From DAOTTX01 sp034437515 (lineage in GTDB: Bacteria > Chloroflexota > Anaerolineae > Aggregatilineales > Phototrophicaceae), in assembly GCA_034437515.1 (NCBI GenBank), contig DAOTTX010000425.1, positions 1 through 57,151 of the forward strand: DNA of 57,151 nt, read 5' to 3'. Position numbers and translations under genes: made by a program. The notes under the pieces were generated by a model. The model saw only the letters and a program-made list of their open reading frames with translations, searched no databases and had not been told where the DNA came from. How positions within the stretch are numbered: position 1 is the stretch's first letter; each line of letters begins with the position of its first letter. Shown piece after piece: positions 43,360 through 51,690 of the stretch.

Positions 43360-43393
43360 TCTGCCCGCAACAGGGTTAAATAAGGTAAAGACT

Positions 43394-44413
43394 ATGGCAG
43401 GCTTACAGATCGACCTCGTCGCCATCGGTGGTGGCCTGGGCGCGGTGCAGATATTACGTGGCATGAAGCAGTACACCACCAAACTAACCGGCATCATCGC
43501 GGTGACGGACACCGGGCGCAGCACCGGCATCGTGCGTGATTTTGCACAGATGCCCGCCCCTGGTGACATCCGTAACGCGCTAGTCGCCCTTGCCGATGAG
43601 AACAAACTGCTGGCGAAAATCATGCAGCATCGCTTTGAGGCCCCCGGCTATGACAACCTCGACGGCATGGCCTTCGGCAACTTGATGATCGCCGCCCTCA
43701 CGCAGATGTCCGGCAGTTTTACCGAAGCCGTTGAGACCATGCATAAGTTGATGAACGTCTCGTCCAACATCCTACCCGTCAGCACGGAAAGCACGCACAT
43801 CTGTGCGGAATTGATCGACGGTACCATCGTAGAAAAAGAATTCGACGTGCGCGGCCTCAACAAAGCCGCCATCAAGCGCGTTTATCTGCTTGACCGCGAC
43901 GTCAAAGCGAACCCGGCCTGTGTGGATGCCATCAAAAATGCCGATCTCATCACACTCGGCCCCGGCAGCTTATTTACCAGTACCATCGCCTGTCTGTGCT
44001 TCGACGAGGTCGCGCAGGCCATCCGCGAGTCAGATGCGCTCACCGTCTATATGTGCAACAACACCACCCAACCCGGTCAGACGGATAACTACACCATCGC
44101 CGACCACGTCCAGCAGATCACCCACTATCTCGGCGACGGTGTGCTGGATTACGCTTTCATCAACAGTGCCGTGCCGCCACAACACATCATCGACAACTAC
44201 GCCAAGAACAACCTGCATGTGCTGCGCCTCAGCGATGACCAACTGGCGCGGGTCGAAGCGTTGGGTGTGAAGCCTGTCGTCGGTGAGATCGCCGATGCTA
44301 GCAGCGGCCCCCGTGACCTCTGGCAAAAACAAGACACCATCCGCCACGATCCCGACCGCGTCGCCGAACTGCTGGTCGAGACGTATAACCAACGTCTCGC
44401 CACAACGGAGTAA
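43394..44413 (+). CDS. yvcK: YvcK/CofD-fold protein (GlmR-like gluconeogenesis factor)
   Basis: A 339-residue cytosolic protein of the YvcK/CofD-like family. It has IGGGLGAVQILRG at the N-terminus and a VTDTGRSTG loop where the family usually has DDGGSSG. PAPGDIRN and a DLITLGPGSLFTS stretch follow, then the conserved TQPGQTDNYTIADHV. Family members in Firmicutes and Actinobacteria bind UDP-sugars such as UDP-GlcNAc and regulate cell-wall precursor supply. That function is inferred here. It heads the operon behind a strong promoter. The next gene encodes a divergent paralogue 8 bp downstream, and a GlmU-like gene follows, which fits a UDP-GlcNAc role. Confidence 0.87.
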   Translation: MAGLQIDLVAIGGGLGAVQILRGMKQYTTKLTGIIAVTDTGRSTGIVRDFAQMPAPGDIRNALVALADENKLLAKIMQHRFEAPGYDNLDGMAFGNLMIAALTQMSGSFTEAVETMHKLMNVSSNILPVSTESTHICAELIDGTIVEKEFDVRGLNKAAIKRVYLLDRDVKANPACVDAIKNADLITLGPGSLFTSTIACLCFDEVAQAIRESDALTVYMCNNTTQPGQTDNYTIADHVQQITHYLGDGVLDYAFINSAVPPQHIIDNYAKNNLHVLRLSDDQLARVEALGVKPVVGEIADASSGPRDLWQKQDTIRHDPDRVAELLVETYNQRLATTE

Positions 44414-44421
44414 AGACGTCA

Positions 44422-45651
44422 ATGCAGTGGCAGCAGGTCATTCAAGTCATCCGTAGATTAGGCAATAAACGCCGCCACTTGTGGACAATCTTAACGGGGC
44501 TGGTCGGGATGCTGCTGTTTGGCCTCGGCTTCGCCTTCGCGTTGATTGACCTCACAGCCGAGCTGGATTCACCGGCTATTTTGGAATTCCTGACACTCGA
44601 GGGCATCCCGCAACCGCTGCGCACATTGATCTTTCTGGTCGCTGGCGCGGCGCTGCTCGTCTACACTCTGCTACGCATCAATGAATTTATTCTTGCGCTA
44701 GCCATCCCCGGCGCGACCGGCTCCAGCCTGCTCAACCTTGTCTACGAGCGTATGACTTCCGCAGAAAAGCCGCATGTGGTCGTATTCGGCAGCGGGATCG
44801 GTCTATTTATCATGCTCAACGCCATCAAAGATCAGGTGTCCAGCGTAGACATCGTGCTGCCAATGGGTGAGGACGTCCAACTCTACGAGGAATTGCTCAA
44901 TGCCAATCATCTGAAGATGCACCACGCATTTGTCGCAACCATCAGCGGCGCGTCACTTTCAGCAAAGTTCACCGACGGTGAGGTGATCGAAGGCTTTCTC
45001 GCGATCAAAGAGACACGCCACAAATCTGCGATAGAGCAACTCTACCTCAAGCCACACGAACCAGCGACGACCACACAACACAATGCCGACCTCATCACCG
45101 CCATTAACGACGCCGACGCCATTATTTTCGGCCCGACCTCGTTGTATTCCGGCATCGTTGCGTCCATCCTCCCTCCGGATGTTTCGCGGGCGCTGTCGCA
45201 GACCGCCGCGCTCAAAATCTTCATCTGCCCGGTGATGACCGAACCCGGCAAAACAGATAATTATTCTGTTTCCGATCATGTGACCACCGTAGAAAAACAC
45301 GGCGGATTCGCCTTAGATTACGTCATCCTCAACAACAAGCGCATCTCGTATGATCTCGCCCGCAAATACTATGATTACGGCGCGGAGCAGGTCTTGCTCG
45401 ACCTGGATGAGTTCGAGCATACTTTCCTCAAGGTTGATTTCTCGCATCGGCTCGGTGAGGTGCGGCAACTCGGCAGCGCCGTGCTCATCGACGGCGACAT
45501 GATTAACGCTTCCGTGCAACGCATCTTAGGCCAGCAGGAAGAAAAGCTCGTCGTCCGGCATGACCCGGATAAGCTCAAGACGTATTTCGCCAAAGTGTTC
45601 GACCACATCGAATATCGCCGCACCCTGAACAGCCGAGAGGACACCCCATGA
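44422..45651 (+). CDS. Membrane-anchored YvcK paralogue
   Basis: A 409-residue protein. The basic N-terminus is followed by two membrane helices (about 22-43 GLVGMLLFGLGFAFALI and 68-86 LIFLVAGAALLVYTLL). A YvcK/CofD-like domain begins near residue 115. The latter keeps ADAIIFGPTSLYSGI and the diagnostic MTEPGKTDNYSVSDHV. The nucleotide-loop region is changed: VVFGSGIGLFIML replaces GGGTG, and no DDGG-type loop is seen (VLPMGED). It is therefore a diverged paralogue of the upstream protein held at the membrane, perhaps without catalysis and acting as partner or sensor. It overlaps the next gene by ATGA (45648-45651). Confidence 0.82.
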   Translation: MQWQQVIQVIRRLGNKRRHLWTILTGLVGMLLFGLGFAFALIDLTAELDSPAILEFLTLEGIPQPLRTLIFLVAGAALLVYTLLRINEFILALAIPGATGSSLLNLVYERMTSAEKPHVVVFGSGIGLFIMLNAIKDQVSSVDIVLPMGEDVQLYEELLNANHLKMHHAFVATISGASLSAKFTDGEVIEGFLAIKETRHKSAIEQLYLKPHEPATTTQHNADLITAINDADAIIFGPTSLYSGIVASILPPDVSRALSQTAALKIFICPVMTEPGKTDNYSVSDHVTTVEKHGGFALDYVILNNKRISYDLARKYYDYGAEQVLLDLDEFEHTFLKVDFSHRLGEVRQLGSAVLIDGDMINASVQRILGQQEEKLVVRHDPDKLKTYFAKVFDHIEYRRTLNSREDTP

Positions 45652-46913
45652 ACCTCTGCATCTTTGAGGACGACACCTTCTCGAACTTCTACCCACTTAC
45701 TCACCTGCGCCCAACCTTTCAATTGCGTGTCGGCCTTTATACCCTGGACGAGCGCCTGATCCGCACCCTACAGCCGCAGAACGTCCGCTACATCTGCCGC
45801 AAGAACTTGAACCCGACGCTGCGCGAGGGGGGATTCGAGCCGGTGACTTCGGCCTTCCGCGTGGAGCAGCGGATGCTGTTCGTCAATGGTCTGGTCATTG
45901 ACGCCTATACACTTGCCGACCAATTGCCACTCAATGACAATGAGGACTTCATCGCCCTGCACGGGGAAAGACTTATCGCCGCTCAACTCAGCCCGGATCA
46001 CGCCCGCGAATTTACCTACTATTTACTTGACCAGGACATCACCGAGATTCTGCGTCACCTGGCCTCACAGGTGAGGTGTATCCAAGTTGAGACAGACATC
46101 GCCACCTATCCCTGGGATTTCATCGCCCGCAACCCCGCCATGATCGAAACGGACATCGCCCACCTGCCCGACCGGGGCATCTACGGTGATGTGCATCCCC
46201 AGGCCGTGCTTTATAACACCGCCGCGATCCATATCGACGCGGGCGCACAGATCGACGCGATGGCGGTCATCGACGCCCGCGATGGCCCAATTCGCATCGC
46301 GGCAGACGTTCACGTCCAACCGTTTAGCTACATCCAGGGGCCGACCAGCATCGGACGCGACACGATGATCGTCGGTGGGCAAATTCGTGAGGGGACGACC
46401 ATCGGGCCGGTGTGTCGCGTCGGTGGTGAGGTGGAAGAAAGCATTATTCAGGGCTACAGCAACAAGTATCATGCCGGGTTCTTGGGGCATAGTTACCTCG
46501 GCGAGTGGGTGAACATCGGGGCGATTGCCACCAATAGCGACCTCAAGAACACCTATAGCAACATCCGTATGGAGGTCAACAACATCATGCTGGATACCGG
46601 CAGCCAGAAAATGGGCGTCGTGCTCGGCGATCATGTTAAGCTCGGTATCGGTGTGATGCTGGTTGGCGGCGCGACCGTCGGCATCGCCAGCAACATCATG
46701 AATGGACTCGCCCCCAAAGTCATGCCCAGCTTCGTATGGAGCGACGGCAGCAACTACACCGAATACAACCTCGACAAGTTCTTGAGTGTCGCTCGGCGTG
46801 CCATGCGCCGCCGCAAAATCGAGATGACTACCGCACAGGCTAATTTAATCCGCCATGTGTTCTACCTCACCCGCCAGCAGCGCGCCCCCGATTACCGCTC
46901 TCAGGTGATATAA
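45648..46913 (+). CDS. GlmU-like putative sugar nucleotidyltransferase/acyltransferase
   Basis: A 421-residue protein matching the NTP_transf_4 type of GlmU-like proteins. The N-terminal part (about 1-180) starts with CIFEDDTFSNFYPLTHLRP and RVGLYTLDERL, the family opening, and lacks the usual GXGTR pyrophosphorylase loop. The C-terminal part (about 185-370) is a left-handed beta-helix of hexapeptides (IHIDAGAQIDAMAVID, TSIGRDTMIVGG, GATVGIASNIMN). Such proteins are predicted nucleotidyl- and acyl-transferases on sugar phosphates. Translationally coupled to the membrane YvcK paralogue, with the nitrilase gene 2 bp downstream. A link to UDP-GlcNAc synthesis is inference from family and context. 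Confidence 0.82.
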   Translation: MNLCIFEDDTFSNFYPLTHLRPTFQLRVGLYTLDERLIRTLQPQNVRYICRKNLNPTLREGGFEPVTSAFRVEQRMLFVNGLVIDAYTLADQLPLNDNEDFIALHGERLIAAQLSPDHAREFTYYLLDQDITEILRHLASQVRCIQVETDIATYPWDFIARNPAMIETDIAHLPDRGIYGDVHPQAVLYNTAAIHIDAGAQIDAMAVIDARDGPIRIAADVHVQPFSYIQGPTSIGRDTMIVGGQIREGTTIGPVCRVGGEVEESIIQGYSNKYHAGFLGHSYLGEWVNIGAIATNSDLKNTYSNIRMEVNNIMLDTGSQKMGVVLGDHVKLGIGVMLVGGATVGIASNIMNGLAPKVMPSFVWSDGSNYTEYNLDKFLSVARRAMRRRKIEMTTAQANLIRHVFYLTRQQRAPDYRSQVI

Positions 46914-46915
46914 CG

Positions 46916-47641
46916 ATGAAAATTGGCATCGCACAGATTCAGTCCCACCCCGCAGATATAGACACAAATATCACACACCACGTCCAGGTGATTGAACGCG
47001 CTGCTGACCATCAGGTCGAGCTTCTGGTTTTCCCGGAACTATCACTCACCCACTACGATACATTGATGGCAGCGACCGCCGCCGTATCTCTTGATGATCC
47101 CCGTTTCCAGCAGCTATCGACCGCAAACGACATGACAGTTTGTGTTGGGGTGCCGCTCCGGGGAAAATCCGGCGTTACCATTTCAATGCTGATCTTCCAA
47201 CCCGAAAAAGCCGTCGAGGTCTATTCCAAGCAATACCTGCACGCTGACGAAGAACCGTTCTTCGTGCCGGGAAGCGCAGCGGCGATCACTCTGCCTGATC
47301 ACCTCGCATTCGCCATCTGCTACGACCTCGCCGTGCCGCAGCATGCCCAGGACGCCCATACACACGGCGCGTCGGTTTACATTGCCAGCGTCGCCAAGAC
47401 CCCTACCGGCGTTGTCAAGGCGAGCGAACGTCTTGCAACCATCGCCCGTACCTATGGTATGACCGTGTTCATGTCCAACTGCGTGGGAGCCTGCGAAGGC
47501 GGCACCGGTGGCGGTCAATCGGCGCTCTGGAACACAAAGGGCGAACTGCTTGTCCAGATGGATGCCACCCAGGAAGGCGTCATCGTCTACAACCCGCAAA
47601 TACCTCATCTACACCCTGAGATCATCTCTGTCGCCCTGTGA
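46916..47641 (+). CDS. Carbon-nitrogen hydrolase (nitrilase superfamily)
   Basis: A 241-residue nitrilase-superfamily amidohydrolase. The catalytic triad is readable as E41 (LLVFPELSLTHY), K105 (YSKQYLHADEE) and C135 (FAICYDLAVPQ), with the expected spacing. Length is short but complete. The substrate, an amide or carbamoyl compound, is unknown. It is the fourth and last gene of the yvcK operon, 2 bp after the GlmU-like gene. No clear terminator follows, only a small palindrome ACCTGC-T-GCAGGT at 47668-47680. Confidence 0.88.
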   Translation: MKIGIAQIQSHPADIDTNITHHVQVIERAADHQVELLVFPELSLTHYDTLMAATAAVSLDDPRFQQLSTANDMTVCVGVPLRGKSGVTISMLIFQPEKAVEVYSKQYLHADEEPFFVPGSAAAITLPDHLAFAICYDLAVPQHAQDAHTHGASVYIASVAKTPTGVVKASERLATIARTYGMTVFMSNCVGACEGGTGGGQSALWNTKGELLVQMDATQEGVIVYNPQIPHLHPEIISVAL

Positions 47642-47680
47642 TAACGACCTGCGCCACCAACGCCATAACCTGCTGCAGGT

Positions 47681-47776
47681 CTAACACGTTGCCACAATCA
47701 CCGCGTTCGGATCGATAATCGCCTCACCGATATGATCTGCATCCACCCATGCACCGATCAAGACCATCTTTTGCAT
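47681..47776 (-). CDS. Possible 31-residue microprotein
   Basis: On the minus strand ATG 47776 opens a 31-codon frame starting MQKMVLIGAWVDADHIGEA and ending IVATC before TAG. AAGGTGAG lies 7 nt upstream of the ATG, and a further GGAGGAG lies beyond it. It sits between the nitrilase gene end and the MFS gene end, a place where a short independent gene could fit. No homologue is recognised and coding potential is not otherwise supported; it could be a fragment or chance. Confidence 0.25.
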   Translation of the reverse strand: MQKMVLIGAWVDADHIGEAIIDPNAVIVATC

Positions 47777-47860
47777 GTCGAACTCACCTTTTTCTCTCCT
47801 CCATACACGCATATTTGGGAAAAGATACATCGCTTTACATTGTTAAGTAAACGATGTCAC

Positions 47861-49189
47861 TCAAACAACCGGCGTCACTTCCTCGGCAGGCTGCACCAGC
47901 GCCATGCTCAACGCCAGCAGCACACCCATCAGCACCCCGCCGACCAAGAACGGCGCGGTCGCACCATACGCCTGGAACGCCAACCCACCGATCAACGGCG
48001 CGACCGCGTTCGCTGCACTCACGAACGACTGGCTCACACCCAATACACCACCGAAGCCGATCCCCTGAGCGCGTTTAGTCAGCAGACTGTTCAAGCTTGG
48101 ACGGATCAACCCGGCACCGACCGACAACGGCACCACCGCGACCAGCAGCCACAGCACCCCGCCGATCCCCCGGTCATCATCTGAGGGTAGGTCTACCGAG
48201 AACTCACCGATAATGGCCTCCGTACCTTCCGCGATGCCCTCATCGAGCAGGTTGTTCGCGGCGATCTGCTGTACATAGAGCGGATGCGGCTGTTCCGGCG
48301 TCAGCGCGGTGAGGATCAACCCGACGCTCAACAACCCCAACGCGAAGAAAACCAGCTTACGCTCGCCGTACTTCTTCGTCCACGGGCCGATCATACGCAC
48401 CTGTACCAGCACCAACACGATCCCCACCACGAGGAAGATTACCGCGTTGCCCTGTCCGAGCAAGCCGAGCCGAGTCAGCACGAACAGACCGAGCAAACTT
48501 TCAAAGCCAAAGAAAATCACCTGCTGTGCGAACATCAGCACCAGCAGCACATTTAGCGAGGGATTGCGCAGCACCCGTGCCACCGTCGTCAGGGAAAAAC
48601 CCGCGCCGCCTGCCGCGTTCGCGCCGCGCTGCTCCGGCGGCAACGTCTCGGTGAAGACGAACAACGTCAGCAAAATGGAGACGAACGAATACACCGCCGC
48701 GATAAACGCCGGGATCGCAAGGTCATCGGTGAACTGCAACGCGACCAACGAAATGATCGGCCCGAAGATGAACCCCAACCCGAAGGCCGCTCCGGTCAGG
48801 CCGAGGCCACGAGCGCGATTTTCCTCGTCGGTCACATCACTGAGCGCGGCCTGAGCGGTGGCAAGGTTCGCGCCGAACACCCCATCCAGCACACGAGAGA
48901 GAATCACCAACAGCAGAGAATTCGCCAGCCCCAACATGATGAAACTGGCAAACGTCGTTATCTGGCTGACCAACAGCAACGGCTTACGCCCGAACCGATC
49001 AGAAAGCGCCCCCATCATAGGCACACCGATCAACTGCGCCAACGGAAACGCCGCCGCGATCAAGCCGATCTCTAACGGCGATGCGCCGAACTGCGCTCCG
49101 TATAAGTGCAGCAGCGGCAGCAATATCGTCAAACCGAGGACGTCAACAAATACGAGCGCAAAGATCGGGAATACGCGGTTACTATCCAT
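47861..49189 (-). CDS. MFS transporter, TetA-like drug exporter type
   Basis: A 442-residue major facilitator with about 12 membrane helices. The N-terminus FALVFVDVLGLTILLPLL and the loop 2-3 motif GALSDRFGRKPLLL (motif A) are typical of drug:H+ antiporters. A motif C-like GLGFIFGPIISL lies in helix 5. The central loop is short. A periplasmic-size insert of about 45 residues near 300-345 (EQPHPLYVQQIAANNLL...DDDRGIGG) is unusual for TetA-like proteins. The substrate is unknown. It is transcribed in the same direction as the L,D-transpeptidase gene but 220 bp downstream of it, behind a palindromic element. Confidence 0.88.
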   Translation of the reverse strand: MDSNRVFPIFALVFVDVLGLTILLPLLHLYGAQFGASPLEIGLIAAAFPLAQLIGVPMMGALSDRFGRKPLLLVSQITTFASFIMLGLANSLLLVILSRVLDGVFGANLATAQAALSDVTDEENRARGLGLTGAAFGLGFIFGPIISLVALQFTDDLAIPAFIAAVYSFVSILLTLFVFTETLPPEQRGANAAGGAGFSLTTVARVLRNPSLNVLLVLMFAQQVIFFGFESLLGLFVLTRLGLLGQGNAVIFLVVGIVLVLVQVRMIGPWTKKYGERKLVFFALGLLSVGLILTALTPEQPHPLYVQQIAANNLLDEGIAEGTEAIIGEFSVDLPSDDDRGIGGVLWLLVAVVPLSVGAGLIRPSLNSLLTKRAQGIGFGGVLGVSQSFVSAANAVAPLIGGLAFQAYGATAPFLVGGVLMGVLLALSMALVQPAEEVTPVV

Positions 49190-49337
49190 GAAACGCCTGT
49201 GAAATCTGTTACAAAACGGTCGGCGCTTACTTTATCAGATGTGAGGGCAGGCGTGAAGCGGAGAGCGCAGGGAAGGCCTGTTTACCTTCCCATGCGTGTC
49301 AAGTTAAGCCGATGGTGCTTCAACATGCAACTGCTCT

Positions 49338-49408
49338 GACCCCTATCCCTCTAAATCCCCCTTATCCCCGTAGACGGAGAAAGGGGGACTTGCAACTACA
49401 AAGGGGTC
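49338..49408. repeat. Two-tier palindromic element
   Basis: An inner stem TCCCCCTT (49356-49363) / AAGGGGGA (49381-49388) is nested in an outer stem GACCCCT (49338-49344) / AGGGGTC (49402-49408). The C-rich/G-rich core resembles dispersed palindromes known from cyanobacteria and Chloroflexota. It ends 3 bp from the transpeptidase stop and may also terminate that transcript on the minus strand. Confidence 0.55.
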
Positions 49409-49410
49409 GA

Positions 49411-51501
49411 TCAGGACTCGATATCGCCGGTAGAAGCCCCCAGGTTCAACACCGAGGCGCGGGTCTGGTTGTTATGCGGGTTCTCGAAGAAGCGTTTCGG
49501 TGCATCCAGCGGTTTGTTCGACCAGTATTCGAGGATCTCGTTCCAGCCGATGCGAGCCTGTCGCATGGAATGGAAGCGCGAGTAATTAAACAATTCCTCC
49601 CAGGGATTGGTCGTGGAGATCACATGCACAGTCTCCCGCTTGAAATACGACGGCGACCCTGCCGGGTCATCGAAGCCGCCGATCCAGCGGAAGATGAACT
49701 CATCGACCGGCAGGTTGTAACTGCCGATCTGCCGCCGCCAGCTTGGCACGTTGATGCAGCCCGCCGAGGTACGCCGGATCGTCTCCCATTCGTTGACCGT
49801 CTCGTCCCACAGATGCCAGGGGGAGCCGTGAATGGCATAGCCGATCTGGTTGAGATCTTCGCCGTCATGCAGGAAGTTAGTGTAGGGCACACCGGGATAA
49901 GTCGGCATGTTACGGGTAATCATCACCCGGTTGACGTACAACCGACCGCGCGGTGTTTCCAGCGTGTTCAGCACCACCGGCGTTTTGAGGATCGGCGTGA
50001 TGCCCTCGAACAACGTCAGTTCACGCCGGGGCACATGCAAAATGATGAATTTGTTCGTGTCCGGGTCGGTGGCATCGGTGACGAAGTCAATCGGCGAAAA
50101 CTTCTCGTAGGGCAAGACTTTGAGCTTATCCAGCGGGACGTAAATATCGGGGCGGTCACGCAGATCAAATTGATTCCAGTTCGCCTGCTGGAAGCCGAAC
50201 GTCCAGTCTGTATACGTCCAGGCGTTGTCCTCGGCATCATCCCAGATCACCTTACCCCAGTTCTCGTTGACCGGCAGAAAACGGATGACCGCCCCACGCA
50301 TCAGATAGGGTGTGCCGTAAGTGGAGGTACGCCGCGCCGGGTTGTCGAGCTTTCCCCCTTCTTCGCTCGGTTCTAGATACAGGTTGGTTTCGTTAGCACG
50401 CACCATCCCATAGTTATACTGCCCCATGATGATCGCCGCCGATGGTCCCTGAACGGTCGGCTGGCGTAGCGGGTTCTTAAAATCTTCGTAGATGCGGATG
50501 CTATCGACGACTTCGCGCAATGCCGGCTCGGTGAACTGTTCGCGCTCCCCGGCAGACATAAAGCTGATAATGTACTGTCCGGTACCATTGGGCACACGAA
50601 TAATCCCCGCGTCGTTAATCACCCGACCGACCGCAATCGACCCGATGGGCAACGTGCCGTCCTTGCCGGTGTAACCGCCGTAGGCGACCCGCTCAATCGG
50701 TGAGCGATAGGTCGCCGCCGGGATGGAAAGGATCTCACGAGTGGCGAGGATGGCGTCTTGAAAATGCGGGTCGCTTTCCCAACGGTCACTTTGCTCGGCA
50801 AGCGCGATGTAAAGCCAGCCCTTCGCCAGTTCAGTGGCGGTGAAGACGTTACGCACGCCTTCGGTCCTCCCATGCACTTCGACGATGCGGTCATCACCCG
50901 GCTCAAAGCGGAAATCATACATACCCACCGTCGCCGAAGAAGGCCAATCCCACGAAAACATGCCTTCTGTCAGACCGAGTTCGTCACGCAGGAAGTCGTT
51001 AAACTTCTCGACGGCGTTACCGTCGCCTTCGACACGCTCCGCGACTTCGGTCAACAATGACCCGGTCAGGCGGTTGTTACTGTAAATCGACACCCGGTAA
51101 ATATCCGAGTCCAGGTCGAACACCCATTCATCACGCGGCGTCATCAGGAAATACCACAGCACCACGAACGATTTGAATGAACTCGCTACCGGATAAAGTT
51201 CATCGGCTTTGATCTGAATCAGCCAGTTTAGCTCACCCTCTGCGTTGACGCGCCGGAAGTCGAGCGCCATCTCACGGTTTTTAAACCGTGCGGCGATGTT
51301 CTGGCGGATTTGCGCCAGCAGTTCAATTTCCGACTTAAATTCCTCGATGCCTGTTGTGCCTGCTTGCGCGGTGGTTTCCGCTCGGCCTGGCGTCGTCTGG
51401 AACGCCTGCGCTTGTTGTAGAGGCCCGCTCGCAACCAGCGAAGCAGTACCTAATCCAATAAAGCTTAGAAATTCACGACGGTTGAGCTTATTGTTTTCCA
51501 T
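49411..51501 (-). CDS. Tat-exported beta-lactamase-like / L,D-transpeptidase fusion
   Basis: A 696-residue protein. The twin-arginine signal NRREFLSFIGLGTA leads a hydrophobic stretch, with cleavage near 33. Residues about 60-340 resemble a class A beta-lactamase-like serine hydrolase, with S107-S-F-K110 (SxxK) and S141-N-N143 (SxN). A YTGKDG segment near 277-282 stands where K(T/S)G is expected. Residues about 365-470 are a linker with SH3-like strands. Residues about 485-625 are a YkuD L,D-transpeptidase with H558-G and the S579-A-G-C582-I-N584 active site, which forms 3-3 peptidoglycan cross-links or attaches proteins. ATG 51501 has AAGGTGG 11 nt upstream; a GTG at 51516 is possible. The two catalytic sites in one chain are unusual. 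Confidence 0.85.
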   Translation of the reverse strand: MENNKLNRREFLSFIGLGTASLVASGPLQQAQAFQTTPGRAETTAQAGTTGIEEFKSEIELLAQIRQNIAARFKNREMALDFRRVNAEGELNWLIQIKADELYPVASSFKSFVVLWYFLMTPRDEWVFDLDSDIYRVSIYSNNRLTGSLLTEVAERVEGDGNAVEKFNDFLRDELGLTEGMFSWDWPSSATVGMYDFRFEPGDDRIVEVHGRTEGVRNVFTATELAKGWLYIALAEQSDRWESDPHFQDAILATREILSIPAATYRSPIERVAYGGYTGKDGTLPIGSIAVGRVINDAGIIRVPNGTGQYIISFMSAGEREQFTEPALREVVDSIRIYEDFKNPLRQPTVQGPSAAIIMGQYNYGMVRANETNLYLEPSEEGGKLDNPARRTSTYGTPYLMRGAVIRFLPVNENWGKVIWDDAEDNAWTYTDWTFGFQQANWNQFDLRDRPDIYVPLDKLKVLPYEKFSPIDFVTDATDPDTNKFIILHVPRRELTLFEGITPILKTPVVLNTLETPRGRLYVNRVMITRNMPTYPGVPYTNFLHDGEDLNQIGYAIHGSPWHLWDETVNEWETIRRTSAGCINVPSWRRQIGSYNLPVDEFIFRWIGGFDDPAGSPSYFKRETVHVISTTNPWEELFNYSRFHSMRQARIGWNEILEYWSNKPLDAPKRFFENPHNNQTRASVLNLGASTGDIES

Positions 51502-51690
51502 GCACGTTCTAACCACCTTATCTATTCGAGCAGATCACACTTCCATTGTAGAGTGATAAAGCATGTGTGTGTATAGAGAAGTTAGTTAAGGATTTTTTTA
51601 TGGTATACAAAACGTCGTTATCCATATTGCAAAAAGTGTTATTATGGATACAACTAGAGACATAGTCTAATTTAAAGGACAAACAAATTG

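Larger units (their letters stand above)
43094..43393 (+). promoter_or_regulatory. Terminator pair and promoter region before the yvcK operon
   Basis: This 300-bp gap holds no gene. It contains a terminator for the giant gene (43103-43134) and a small hairpin, TGTCAGT/ACTGACA (43206-43225). A second hairpin with T-run follows (43231-43282), then a well-formed sigma70-like promoter (43330-43359). The order suggests two tandem stops followed by a fresh start. Confidence 0.65.
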
